Shown here piece after piece: positions 26,501-34,619 of a stretch of DNA of 64,000 nt. A program made the position numbers and the translations under genes. Each line of letters begins with the position of its first letter. Position 1 is the stretch's first letter. The notes under the pieces were generated by a model that saw only the letters and a program-made list of their open reading frames with translations, did no database searches and was not told where the DNA came from. The DNA is from JBMYRH01 sp049602155 (GTDB taxonomy: Bacteria > Myxococcota_A > UBA9042 > PHBI01 > JBMYRH01): NCBI GenBank assembly GCA_049602155.1, contig JBMYRH010000004.1, positions 1 to 64,000 of the forward strand, read 5' to 3'.

Positions 26501-27443
26501 GACCGCAGGTGTCGTAACCCGTGATGGTCATGTCGCCGAAAGCGGTCGGCTCTCGGCGGACGTCTACCGCAGCGTCGTAAAGGAACTGCTTGCCATTCGA
26601 GTCGGCGTCGGGGGTGAAGGTTGCAAGCACTTCGCCCTGAAAGACGACCTCGACGTAACCGACGCCGCCCTGATCTGAGAGCGTACCGGCCATGTCCACG
26701 AATCCGCTGATCGTCTGAAGATCAAAGTCTGGGCTGGGCTCACCCACAGTGAGCTCAGGCCCGTCTAGGTCATAGCTCAAGGTCACCTCATCCATGAGGT
26801 TCTCGTCGGTGGGCATGACCTCTTGCCCTCCCTCGTCCACGTCATACGCAATCACTTGGAGCGTCATGGACTTACCGGCTTCGAGGATCATCATGTCGAT
26901 GGCAGCAATCTGAGCTGCATCATCCGCGTCACTTGGGTCGAGCCCATCCTTAGAAGGGAGCCCATCAGCGGGGATGGTCAAAGGGAGCGTGTTGAGCGCG
27001 AAGGAGTAGAGGTCATCCCCCTCGGAGGTCGCCTCTATCGGTAAGACATAGGTGTTGGAGGGCTTCACGATCGCCAGTCGAAGTGGTCGATTCCCCGTGT
27101 CCACAGCGCGCACCAAGATCTCCACGGACTCCCCACCGCAGAACAACCCTTCGGCCTGCTCGGCCCCCTTGATGCCCACGTACGCTACCGAAGTCGTATC
27201 GACAACGACCGCATCTTCCGTGGAAGCAACCGTATCCCCCTCGTCATCACCGGAGCCCGATGCGTCTTCATCGCCCCCTGGCGTCACGTCCTCTTCGGGG
27301 TCATCGTTGCCGTCGGTTGGATCGCTCGGACTGTTACCAAATCCACCACCTGGAGGGGTCGAGGAATCACCGTCATCACCAGACCCGCAACCCAAGAGGG
27401 CCAGACAAGCCGTTACTATCACGCATCCCGTACGCACCCGCAT
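23598..27443 (-). CDS. Giant FG-GAP/VCBS-repeat lipoprotein
   Basis: The 1281-residue protein starts with lipobox CLALLGCGS (Cys about 20) and a 45-residue Gly/Asp/Glu linker. Residues about 75-330 are Ig-like beta sequence. From about 340 onward come repeated calcium-binding blades with the DxDxDGxxD pattern: DWNGDGFPDVLL, DLDNDGVNDLV, DFDQDGRDDVIV, DFNQDGKLDLLVD, DVTGDGIPDVVAL, DIDGDGLADIVT and DVNADGWQDIVFT. These are integrin-like propeller repeats, giving probably two propellers. The ribosome site AAGGAGG lies 6 nt before the ATG. It is a large surface-displayed Ca2+-stabilised protein, possibly adhesive. Cys pairs near the C-terminus may be disulfides. Confidence 0.9.
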   Translation of the reverse strand: MRVRTGCVIVTACLALLGCGSGDDGDSSTPPGGGFGNSPSDPTDGNDDPEEDVTPGGDEDASGSGDDEGDTVASTEDAVVVDTTSVAYVGIKGAEQAEGLFCGGESVEILVRAVDTGNRPLRLAIVKPSNTYVLPIEATSEGDDLYSFALNTLPLTIPADGLPSKDGLDPSDADDAAQIAAIDMMILEAGKSMTLQVIAYDVDEGGQEVMPTDENLMDEVTLSYDLDGPELTVGEPSPDFDLQTISGFVDMAGTLSDQGGVGYVEVVFQGEVLATFTPDADSNGKQFLYDAAVDVRREPTAFGDMTITGYDTCGHSDSVSIPVKLIAWPWLRTYPRFELPGNQSINDTTVVDWNGDGFPDVLLSTEQGIWLAKNDGVNTPQDIPVQFSSITKLVDYQSDALALVDLDNDGVNDLVSVSRLGAQGKGLLVLRNPGNSEISISTEESHVLPIGSSSQIRGIVADDFDQDGRDDVIVITSAQEESLLLYKRINNGELEADACTPVEVPDESDGAAEGAMVTVLECPTLFSPEPAISGGIEEITQVAVRDITGGSDDGPDGYPDLVLGADNVNQVFVFPNRFEQSGLLDTAFSTAEGSFVWPVSSSSLERTRHFCLGDFVVMDSDEIDDHPDIIVGGEYSGTWRTLVGKGDGGFYNEAPLNGPYADLDIYSMSGTTANEVNGIVCADFNDDSFDDFILLAGSGKTLQVHLGNGQGRYNQNPDSELLNPANEAIGFAIDRLAQRPKAADFNQDGKLDLLVDFRLGSFSVLTNLSTDERGFDLDATRVLLTPLGKTNQAGGGLLDNFAVGDVTGDGIPDVVALSENKTFTKHQWIKSFHPIAHSYRVWFDQFAADPKLTRSPTVFVWSSQLGTYGEFEPSYPSAYDRFPKGQYSGTDLHGATSALEMQLVDVANPSGGPFDPSGDGNLDIVISGQPTGGNPQSHISVYVNLAEDLWDTGLLTQASHGSFAPFNGGEKTFSTPSSFSFFTPPGYGTPGIFVASDGGVAQGLCDSLSPMIRFCPWNQYAKDDTKDPPISMPYWDCWEPLSCESTLGTKFGGQAKRVVKLSLTDGGKLDKDPSTPGDLLVVSSGGENLTLYPYNDELDYPESIPLSWPINDNLYWFFDEPVNLAVGKNPVDVAVEDIDGDGLADIVTAIDKNVMIGFGDTDNPYESFQPVDKRPGYEQTGGVARVVLSDVNADGWQDIVFTETSSSSITVYLAVGLDPLLEGDEYKRQYHGPITIPVCSKPTFIEAVDFDGDGCDTLVALCEGAGGVTVMQNDTCAKQNQ

Positions 27444-27590
27444 CGCCCCTCCTTGAGGGTTTCCAGATGTAGCAGATTATCCAGACCGGCCAGAACCCGA
27501 GTCAAGCCGACGGGCTTCCCTCCGACGCAGCGTGATGGTAGGTCGAAGTGATGAAGGTCAAGATATCCAGCATACTGGGCGGTTAATCTC

Positions 27591-28268
27591 GTGCGGAGAC
27601 TCGACTGGCAGCTCGTACATCCTGACGGCGAAGGCAACCTCGACGAGGCGCTTCAAATGATGCGTCTGATCCGAAGGTTGGCGACAAAGGCCGGTCGTGG
27701 ACCTCTCCCAGAAGACGATTTTGAGATCTTGGCCGCGACGGAGGCCGCCTACTACGAGGAGACCCTGTCCCATTGCGACTCGGTCGAGGCGCCGTTAATC
27801 GAGGAACACCCAGAGTGGGAGCCGCGCATCATCGATGAGTACGCGGATGGAGACAGCGACTTGGAGCTTGAGGAGTACCTCGAACTTCGGAGGCGCGAAC
27901 CGGACTGTGCTCATTGCCCCTTCGTCAGCCCGTACAGCCTCTACCCGATGAACCCCTGTGAGTTCTCGGCCGGTGCGCTCGAAGAGCTCCTGACTGATCC
28001 CGAGCTCATCAAGCGCCTTGGGCTCCCGATGAAGCCTGCGGCGATGGAGACCTTAGCGAGCGCCTTGGAGGCCGCCCTCTCCCACCGCCAGTGGCGCCCA
28101 TTTGGGGGCCTCGACTCAGAGGACTACATACAGAAAGCCGTGCTGTTCCTCCGCTTCTGGGCCGATCAGGGCTTCGGCCTCCTACCGACAGATGTCGACC
28201 GAGTCATCGGCTACGGCGCCGAGGAAGAAGCCCCTTCGCCCCCCGATGGGAGTGGTCTCCTGCACTGA
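27591..28268 (+). CDS. Hypothetical cytoplasmic protein
   Basis: No family is recognised. The 225-residue acidic protein begins at a GTG (27591) and has no signal or TM. It is predominantly helical (LDEALQMMRLIRRLATKAG; ALEELLTDPELIKRLGLP), with a short Cys cluster CAHCPF and a further Cys nearby that could bind metal, and ends in a Pro-rich tail. CATACT near 27572 may be the -10 box. It is divergent from the VCBS lipoprotein and convergent with the TRAP operon. Confidence 0.7.
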   Translation: MRRLDWQLVHPDGEGNLDEALQMMRLIRRLATKAGRGPLPEDDFEILAATEAAYYEETLSHCDSVEAPLIEEHPEWEPRIIDEYADGDSDLELEEYLELRRREPDCAHCPFVSPYSLYPMNPCEFSAGALEELLTDPELIKRLGLPMKPAAMETLASALEAALSHRQWRPFGGLDSEDYIQKAVLFLRFWADQGFGLLPTDVDRVIGYGAEEEAPSPPDGSGLLH

Positions 28269-28281
28269 GCGGAGCCTCACG

Positions 28282-30018
28282 CTACTCTTCAGTCGCCATC
28301 TCGCGGAGCGCTTTTCGATACTCAGGATCCTTCATCAGGTCCTGAATACTAGCACCACCGTCGTCTTCGTCTTCGTCATCCTCGGGAGGGAAGTCGTCAT
28401 CGAGGTCGTCTCCGACCTCCTCCTCTGCGACTTCGTCTGCGAGCAACTTCTGGTACTCAGGATCCTTCATCAGGTCCTGGATGCTCTTTTCCCCCCCGTC
28501 GTCGGTCATGCCGTCATCATCGGCACCGCCGGCATCAAAGATGTCATCGCTGAGGAGCAGATCATCATCTTCTTCATCGTCACCCCTGCTCGACTCAGGT
28601 GCTTCGCATACGTCCTGGGTGGGGAATGACGACCAGAAAGGCCGGTCGTTGCGGAGGTTCACAAAGCCCGTCGAGACTGTCGGTACGTAGGTCACGATCG
28701 CGAGGCTCACGACGAGGATGCCCAAGAAGGGCAGCACCGAGCGAATCACCTCACCAAAGGGTTTCCCGAAATACGTCGAGGCCACGAAGAGGTTTAACCC
28801 AAGCGGCGGGGTCAAATAGCCGATCTCAAGGTTCACGATAAAGATCAGGCCCACGTGGACCGGGTCAAAACCACACAGAGCGGCCACGGGAGCCACTAAG
28901 GGCACAAAAAGAATCGTAGCGCTGATGATGTCCATCAGGCAGCCAACGATGAGCAAGAGCACGTTGAGGAGGAGCACAAAGGTCACGGGGGTCAGCTCAA
29001 GGCTGATCATCCAATCGACGATCGCCGACGGGACCTCTTTCATCCCCATGAACTCACTGAAACCGAACGCCACGCCAACGATGATGAGGATGGAGCCCAT
29101 CAGGACCGAGGTCTCGCCCAACACGGCCGGTAGGTCCCGAACCTTGATGCTCCGGTGAATCCAGAGCTCGATGACGAGCGCGAGGACGACGCTGATGGCC
29201 GAGGCCTCCGTCGCGTTGAAGACCCCGGTGTAGATGCCGCCCAAGATAAAGAAGGGGAGGAAGAGCGCCCACACCCCGTCTAGCACGGCATTCACGAGCC
29301 GCTTTGCGTCAAAGGGCTCGCGGGTGACGCCCCGCGAGTTGACGATGCAGTAGCCTCCTAGGAGGAACCCGATCAAGAGCCCCGGCCCGATCCCCGCGAC
29401 GAAGAGGTCCTCGATATCGACCTTGGCGCCGGCGCTCGACGAGAAGATCGCGTACACGATCATCGGGATCGACGGGGGGATAATGATGCCCAATGAGCCA
29501 GCTGACGTCAGCAGACCCAGCGACAGGTTCCCGTTATAGCCCGCGGCCGTGAGGGCAGGCAGCATGATCGCGCCGATCGTAATAACCGTCACTGGAGACG
29601 AGCCAGAGATCGCTGCGAAGAACATGCACGCGGCGATCGTGCTCAACGCCAAACCACCGGGCAGCCAACCGAAGCAGGCATTCGCGACGTCGACAAGCCG
29701 GCGTGCGATCGCGCCTTGGCTCATGATCGCCCCAGCGATCATGAAGAAGGGGATCGCCACCAACTCCTTCTTCTCGCCCAGCTGAACGACCCCCTCAATG
29801 AGGTTCACGTGGGTGGCGAAGTTCTGAAACGAGTCAAAGGTCGATGGGTCGACGGGGAACGCGGCGAAGCAAGACAGCGCCAACCCACCAATCACCACAA
29901 AGAGTGGCGAGCCCAAGAGCACAAGGCCGACCACCACGAGGATGATGAAAGCCCCACCACCCGCCATGGGCTCGGCCGTCGAGGCCAAGAGAGGAGCGCT
30001 GAGTAACCCACCCATCAT
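28282..30018 (-). CDS. dctM: TRAP transporter large permease (DctM) with acidic C-terminal tail
   Basis: Residues about 20-450 are a normal DctM: about twelve TM helices with IPFFMIAGAIMSQGAIARR, FFAAISGSSPVTVITIG, PPSIPMIVYAIFSSSAGA and a late TPPLGLNLFVASTYFGKP. It moves the substrate using the Na+ gradient together with DctQ. DctM normally stops there at about 430-440. This copy adds about 125 residues, mainly Asp/Glu, carrying a duplicated motif SIQDLMKDPEY at about 512 and 557. It shares the overlapping stop-start TGATG with dctQ. Function of the tail is unknown. Confidence 0.92.
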   Translation of the reverse strand: MMGGLLSAPLLASTAEPMAGGGAFIILVVVGLVLLGSPLFVVIGGLALSCFAAFPVDPSTFDSFQNFATHVNLIEGVVQLGEKKELVAIPFFMIAGAIMSQGAIARRLVDVANACFGWLPGGLALSTIAACMFFAAISGSSPVTVITIGAIMLPALTAAGYNGNLSLGLLTSAGSLGIIIPPSIPMIVYAIFSSSAGAKVDIEDLFVAGIGPGLLIGFLLGGYCIVNSRGVTREPFDAKRLVNAVLDGVWALFLPFFILGGIYTGVFNATEASAISVVLALVIELWIHRSIKVRDLPAVLGETSVLMGSILIIVGVAFGFSEFMGMKEVPSAIVDWMISLELTPVTFVLLLNVLLLIVGCLMDIISATILFVPLVAPVAALCGFDPVHVGLIFIVNLEIGYLTPPLGLNLFVASTYFGKPFGEVIRSVLPFLGILVVSLAIVTYVPTVSTGFVNLRNDRPFWSSFPTQDVCEAPESSRGDDEEDDDLLLSDDIFDAGGADDDGMTDDGGEKSIQDLMKDPEYQKLLADEVAEEEVGDDLDDDFPPEDDEDEDDGGASIQDLMKDPEYRKALREMATEE

Positions 30019-31001
30019 CAGTGCATCCCCGGACCGGCGACCTCGGCCAGCTCACCGCGACGATACATCTGCAAGTCCTGGATCGCGCGCCCCAAGAACC
30101 GGAGTTCCATCAGGAGCAGGCTGACGCCCACTGGCAGCGACATCAGGACCTCGGGCAATTCAGTCGCCTCCAAGCGGCTGCCTGCGTCGATCCGCTCGGC
30201 CATGTAGTAGGCGGTGAGCACCAACAGCAGCCCGCAAAAGAAGAGCGTCACGCCTCCGCTGATGGCGTTGTAGAGCGGTAACAACCTTGGGGAGACGTTC
30301 TTGCGCACCGCGTCGACTTGAATGTGCCGCGCGTCCTTGGTGGCCATCGAGGCGCCGAGGAAGCCGACGTACATCAGCATCAGGTTCGAGAACTCACTCG
30401 CCCAGATGTAGCCCTCTTCGACCCCGAAGAGGAAGAAGGCGCCGATCAACACACCGCCCACCAGGGCTGAGGTCACCGCCAGCCATGCACCATCACGGGC
30501 CCCGATCAAGACCGCGGGGACGACCATGCCGACCAAGCCTATCAGACACACCCAGCGCGCAGGAACAACCTCGACCAACCAGAGGCCAGCGTAGGCCACT
30601 GCGACCAAAGCTAACGACGCGACGCACCGACGCCACCATGGTCCGGGCGCGTACACCTCCCCCTCAGCGAGGCTAGACCGCGCCCTCGTCCTCAACGCGA
30701 GCAGGCCCATGATGAACCCGACGCAACCAAGCATGAGCGGCGTGTAGAGCCCCGTGGTGCTCTCAACGACCCCATCCACCGCCTGTGCTGCGCTGATGGT
30801 GGCATACCCACGCATCTGCAGAATCAGCTTATCGAAGGCGTTGATCTCCGCGTGCATCTCGCGATGCACGATCTGGAGAAAGTAGGTCATCGTCATCACC
30901 AACAATGCGCCGGTGATGATCCCCTGCTCGATGCCGTAGATGAGCCGGTCGAGGCGACCGAGCGCCGTACGAGGCTCTGCGCTGGCTGTCTCGTTGGTCA
31001 C
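30018..31001 (-). CDS. dctQ: TRAP transporter small permease (DctQ) with internal membrane insertion
   Basis: The 327-residue protein is far longer than the usual 160-200. TM1 lies at about 15-35, and the typical DctQ segment WASEFSNLMLMYVGFLGA with KDARHIQVD appears only at about 205-235. Between them is an insertion of about 150 residues with roughly four extra TM helices. A final TM pair closes the protein. Start is GTG at 31001, 6 nt after dctP. It is the membrane partner of DctM and may form extra contacts with the lipoprotein TatT component; that is inference. Confidence 0.85.
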   Translation of the reverse strand: MTNETASAEPRTALGRLDRLIYGIEQGIITGALLVMTMTYFLQIVHREMHAEINAFDKLILQMRGYATISAAQAVDGVVESTTGLYTPLMLGCVGFIMGLLALRTRARSSLAEGEVYAPGPWWRRCVASLALVAVAYAGLWLVEVVPARWVCLIGLVGMVVPAVLIGARDGAWLAVTSALVGGVLIGAFFLFGVEEGYIWASEFSNLMLMYVGFLGASMATKDARHIQVDAVRKNVSPRLLPLYNAISGGVTLFFCGLLLVLTAYYMAERIDAGSRLEATELPEVLMSLPVGVSLLLMELRFLGRAIQDLQMYRRGELAEVAGPGMH

Positions 31002-31006
31002 TCGCG

Positions 31007-32014
31007 CTACCGATTCGACTCAAGGACCTTCAGTAGGGCCTTACCCTTGGCCGAAGTCTTCCCGAGGAAGTGACCACGTACACTGCTGGTCGCCTTCTTG
31101 AAGGCAGCCCGCTGGCCCGAACTCAACTCCTTCACATCGACGCCGGCCTTGGCGTACTCTTTCTTCAGCACCTTGTTCATCGCTCGAACCGCCGCCTTGC
31201 CCTTCTTCTCTTCCCCAGAGGGTACCTCGGTCAACAGCGCCTTCAGCTCGGGCGTCTGCTGATCAAGCCATGCGGAGCACCAGACGACGATCGCCGCTTG
31301 GTAGATGTGCGACGAGAGGGTCACGTACTTGATCTCTTTGTGCCACTGGGTGGCGTAAGCGTAGAGGAGGGTGTTGTCGTACCCGCTCACGACGCCGTTG
31401 GCCAAGCTTGAACTCACCTCACCCACGGAGATTGTGGCAGCTCCGGCGCCGAGCGCCTTGTACATCTCCACGTGCGGCATCGCGGGCTGCGACCGCATCT
31501 TCATCCCCTTCAGCTCACTCGGTGCGGTGAAGTGCTTCTCTTTCGACGCGAAGTGGCGGTAGCCATTCTCGCCCCACATATAGAACGTGAAGCCTTTCTC
31601 TGCGAGCAACTCGCGGATCATCGGCTTCGCGGCCTCAAGCGCCTTGTCCGCTGATGCATGACTGTCGAAGAGGTAAGGCAGCTCCGTTGCGTAGAGCTCA
31701 GGGACGGCCTGCCCAAGGGCGCCTGTCGAGACTGCGATCGCAGCTAACTGGCCCTTCTGGCATCGGCGGACGAGGCTCGCTTCACTGCCAAGCTTACCTC
31801 CAAGGTAGAGCTTCACCTTGAGCGCGCCCTTCCCCAGCTGGGCATCGGCCGCCTTCACCAGGCGCTTCTTTGTTCGGGACAAGAGCGCCGACCATGGCGT
31901 CCCCGAAGGCGCCACGGTGCCCATACGAGCTGTCGCTGTCTGGGCCTGTACTGCCGGCACCGCGAACGTAAGGCACGTCAAGCAGAGCGTCGCCCTGATA
32001 AGAATCGAGCGCAT
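31007..32014 (-). CDS. dctP: TRAP transporter substrate-binding protein (DctP/TatP type)
   Basis: A 335-residue periplasmic binding protein with signal peptide (CLTCLTFAVPAVQA-QT). Family features are MGTVAPSGTPWSALLSR, LGSEASLVRRCQKGQLAAIA, the ligand-clamping Arg region LKGMKMRSQPAMPHVEMYKA and WGENGYRHFAS. The ribosome site GGAGGAA lies within the last codons of tatT, and the start is 3 nt after that stop, so the two are coupled. The tight link with tatT places it with the TPR-associated TRAP (TPAT) binding proteins of the Treponema Tp0957 type. The ligand is unknown; hydrophobic molecules have been proposed for that group. Confidence 0.9.
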   Translation of the reverse strand: MRSILIRATLCLTCLTFAVPAVQAQTATARMGTVAPSGTPWSALLSRTKKRLVKAADAQLGKGALKVKLYLGGKLGSEASLVRRCQKGQLAAIAVSTGALGQAVPELYATELPYLFDSHASADKALEAAKPMIRELLAEKGFTFYMWGENGYRHFASKEKHFTAPSELKGMKMRSQPAMPHVEMYKALGAGAATISVGEVSSSLANGVVSGYDNTLLYAYATQWHKEIKYVTLSSHIYQAAIVVWCSAWLDQQTPELKALLTEVPSGEEKKGKAAVRAMNKVLKKEYAKAGVDVKELSSGQRAAFKKATSSVRGHFLGKTSAKGKALLKVLESNR

Positions 32015-32017
32015 GAG

Positions 32018-32923
32018 CTATTCCTCCGGAAAGTAGATGTCGATCTCGTCCAGCAGGTCCTTCGCTTTACGCTGCTCCGCAGCATTCTCCGGCTTCAGAT
32101 CTGGGCGACTGTCCAAGTCGAAGGCCACCACCTCATCGAGCATCTGCTTAAAGAGTGCTCGGTTACCGGCCTTTGCGGCGTTCATCGACGCGAGCAGCAC
32201 CTTCGTAGCCAGGTAGTAGGGGGCCCCTTCAGCGGAAGCCATAAAGTGGCTCTGCGACTTCGGAAGGTCGCCACTAGGGAACGGGATCTTGGTGTAAAAA
32301 GCGCCGAAGTACCGGTCCGCTGCGTGATGGAAGAACCCCTTATCCAGGCTCTTTAGCAGCTCCATCATCGCGACGATGCGGTCCTTCTGATTCAGCACCT
32401 CCACGATGGAGGTTGCCAAGGCGTACTTGCCGAGGTTCGTGGCGTACCAGTACATGGCTCCTAGCGCCCCCTTGTCGAGCTGCTGCAGCGCGACCTTGTA
32501 AGGCTGTCGAGAGCAGAATTTGGACGCAAAGGCCGGGTAGAGCTGCCCCAAGCCGAGCTCTGCTTGGTCAGTACCCGAGCGAAGGTTGTCGATCATCTCC
32601 GTCTCGCGCTCCTCATCAAAGCGCAAGTGACCGTCCGCCAAGAAGTAGTGAGCGCGCGCCAGCTTCACACGCTGATCTGCACGGTTTGGATCGATGGCCA
32701 GCGCCTTTTGCCAGCTGTCGATGGCCACGCGGAGCTGACTCTCATCAGCGCGCTGCTCCCAAGCTGCGTCACCTTGCTTGATCAGTCCATCGGCGTCGCC
32801 CTTGGCGGTGGCAGGAGGGGTCAGGGAACCGCAGATACCAGATTGGCGACTGGCTCCACAGGCAACGACGCTCATTGCGAGCGCGCAGAGGGCGGTGAGG
32901 ATCATGGCACGACGGAACAACAT
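32018..32923 (-). CDS. TRAP transporter T-component, TatT-like TPR lipoprotein
   Basis: The 301-residue lipoprotein (signal ending LAMSVVACGA, Cys about 22) is all-helical with TPR-like pairs (WQKALAIDPNRADQRVKLAR). It matches the TatT family defined by Treponema pallidum Tp0956: the AMYWYATNLGKYA stretch and a PYYLATKVLLA stretch. In that system TatT trimers bind the periplasmic TatP and may feed it ligand through a pore. TAGGAG precedes the ATG. It is the first gene of tatT-dctP-dctQ-dctM. Family assignment is strong. Confidence 0.88.
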   Translation of the reverse strand: MLFRRAMILTALCALAMSVVACGASRQSGICGSLTPPATAKGDADGLIKQGDAAWEQRADESQLRVAIDSWQKALAIDPNRADQRVKLARAHYFLADGHLRFDEERETEMIDNLRSGTDQAELGLGQLYPAFASKFCSRQPYKVALQQLDKGALGAMYWYATNLGKYALATSIVEVLNQKDRIVAMMELLKSLDKGFFHHAADRYFGAFYTKIPFPSGDLPKSQSHFMASAEGAPYYLATKVLLASMNAAKAGNRALFKQMLDEVVAFDLDSRPDLKPENAAEQRKAKDLLDEIDIYFPEE

Positions 32924-33127
32924 GCGGACTCCTAATCATCAGTATTCAGCGGGCGTGCGTCGCTAGCATGCTGCCTTCAAGACTGTCAACGAAGGCCTCT
33001 GGCCACACGACATCTCGGACCACGTACCCTCTCCTGAGCGCGGGCTTCGGATCATGGAACCAACCACCTCGAGGAAAGAGTCCGTCAAAATCTGGACGAG
33101 GTCCGAAGGTGGCCGGATGCTCGACTC

Positions 33128-33952
33128 ATGAACGCCCCTCTCATCAAGCTCAGCGCACTGCTGTGTGCATCCCTAATGCTCTCGGCTTCAGGCGGCGAAC
33201 CGCCCTCTGGGCAAGCTGGAAAATCGCCTACTATCAGGCACTTGGAGCATGTCCGCATCATCGCTCTAGACCCCGGCCACGGTGGTAAAAACAAGGGCTG
33301 CCTTGGTGTCGACGGCACGTACGAGAAGGTCGCGACCCTCGACATCGCAAAGCGCGTTCAGCGCATTCTCACCGAGGAGACCGATGCTGTTGGACTCCTT
33401 ACCCGGCAAGATGATCGCTTTTTAGGGTTGCGCGAGCGGACGCGCGCAGCGAACCGCTGGGGCGCTGATGTCTTCCTCTCGATCCACCTCAACGCAGACC
33501 CTTACGGCGTCGGTCACGGGGTAGAGACTTGGTTCCTCTCGCCAGACTCAGCGGACGCTGAGGCACGGAACCTCGTCGCGGCAGAGGAGGCCGAGTACGG
33601 AGAGCACGACCACGAGGACACCGTGGAGAGCGAGCTCATCGACAGCATCATCCAGGACGCGACACATCGCGCCGCACAGGCTGCGAGTGAGGCACTGGCT
33701 GGCACGATCGTCAAACAGCTACACACTGTGACAAATGCGCCATTCCGTGGGGTCAAGCAAGCGCCGTTCGGGGTCCTTAAGGAGGCGACAATGCCTGCAA
33801 TTGTTGTCGAATGTGGCTTCTTTAGCCACTGGAAAGAGGGCATCTCTCTCGTCGATCCCGCCTACACAGAGCGCATCGCCCGGGGCATCGTAGATGGGCT
33901 ACTGGAGTACGATCGGCAGATCGGCGGTCGCCGAACGGCGATGGCTCCCTAA
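33128..33952 (+). CDS. N-acetylmuramoyl-L-alanine amidase (Amidase_3, AmiC type)
   Basis: A 274-residue zinc amidase that cleaves the glycan-peptide bond of murein. Motifs are complete: IIALDPGHGGKNKGC (first Zn His), the Glu of YEKVATLDIAKRV, DVFLSIHLNAD (second Zn His) and the catalytic Glu in AIVVECGFFSH. The N-terminus is signal-like with possible cleavage after LSAS, though weak; no SH3 or LysM domain is present. Its substrate-groove helix includes a long charged segment (EEAEYGEHDHEDTVESE) that could be regulatory, as in AmiA/B. Monocistronic. Confidence 0.92.
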   Translation: MNAPLIKLSALLCASLMLSASGGEPPSGQAGKSPTIRHLEHVRIIALDPGHGGKNKGCLGVDGTYEKVATLDIAKRVQRILTEETDAVGLLTRQDDRFLGLRERTRAANRWGADVFLSIHLNADPYGVGHGVETWFLSPDSADAEARNLVAAEEAEYGEHDHEDTVESELIDSIIQDATHRAAQAASEALAGTIVKQLHTVTNAPFRGVKQAPFGVLKEATMPAIVVECGFFSHWKEGISLVDPAYTERIARGIVDGLLEYDRQIGGRRTAMAP

Positions 33953-33972
33953 CCCGTCGGCATTGTCGAGAC

Positions 33973-34039
33973 CCCTTCGGAAGTGATAGATTCGGACGAA
34001 GGGAAAGCATTCATGTGGTCTCGCGCTGCGTAAAGCAGC
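33973..34039 (+). promoter_or_regulatory. Two stem-loops between the amidase and cyclic-nucleotide-binding genes
   Basis: CCCTTCG (33973-33979) pairs with CGAAGGG (33997-34003) across a 17-nt loop. GCTGC (34025-34029) pairs with GCAGC (34035-34039) across GTAAA, ending 10 nt before the ATG at 34050. The first may end amidase transcription, though there is no T-run. The second could affect initiation of the downstream gene. Confidence 0.35.
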
Positions 34040-34049
34040 CTATCTAGCG

Positions 34050-34619
34050 ATGGCTCCATTCACCCTGGAGAGCAACGCCGAGATGACGCAACCTCAGGTC
34101 GATTACGAGCGAATCTATCGCGCCGTGCCGCTCTTCGCTGACCTCAACGAGGAGGAGCTGGACCGTATCTTGTCCATCTCCCGCCTGTTCCGTGTGGAAG
34201 CGAACACGTCTCTGGTCGTCGAGGGCGAATCTGGGACCGGCATGTATGTCCTCGTTAACGGCAGCGCACAAGTCACGGTGCGAGCGGGCGACGAGCGCGA
34301 GACGATCTTGGCCGTGCTCAACCGCGGCGATGTCATCGGGGAGCTGAACTTGATCGACACCGCCCCCCACTCGGCGACGGTGACCTGCCTTGAGCCGAGC
34401 ACCCTCTTCCACATGGACACCAGGGCCTTCAACACGCTCCGCGCCGAGCACTGTCAGGCAGCGTACAAAGTGCTCCGCGCCACGGCTCCGATCATCTGCG
34501 ACCGACTCCGGCAGATCAACGAGCGAATCGCGGGGATCTTCGTAGACCCTGAGCGCTCGATGGCGGAGATCGCCCGCGAGCGACGAAAAGCCCTCGACGA
34601 CAGCAAGGCTTCACTGTGA
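34050..34619 (+). CDS. Cyclic-nucleotide-binding domain protein
   Basis: The 189-residue protein has one cNMP-binding beta-roll (about 25-140): VPLFADLNEEELDRI, VVEGESGTGMYVLVNGSAQV and GDVIGELNLIDTAPHSATVT, the last being the phosphate-binding cassette (GELNLID...SAT, where CRP has an Arg at the RSA position). After the domain come only about 45 helical residues (LRQINERIAGIF), with no helix-turn-helix, so it is not a CRP-like regulator. An ATG at 34083 is an alternative start. It is coupled by GTGA to a second, similar protein. Loss of the phosphate-binding Arg (His-Ser-Ala) suggests it may not bind cAMP. Confidence 0.85.
   Translation: MAPFTLESNAEMTQPQVDYERIYRAVPLFADLNEEELDRILSISRLFRVEANTSLVVEGESGTGMYVLVNGSAQVTVRAGDERETILAVLNRGDVIGELNLIDTAPHSATVTCLEPSTLFHMDTRAFNTLRAEHCQAAYKVLRATAPIICDRLRQINERIAGIFVDPERSMAEIARERRKALDDSKASL

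Noticed and set aside
27504..27517. AAGCC-GACG-GGCTT small hairpin before the 27591 gene
   Set aside because: Only 5 bp, no positional link to a promoter or start codon.
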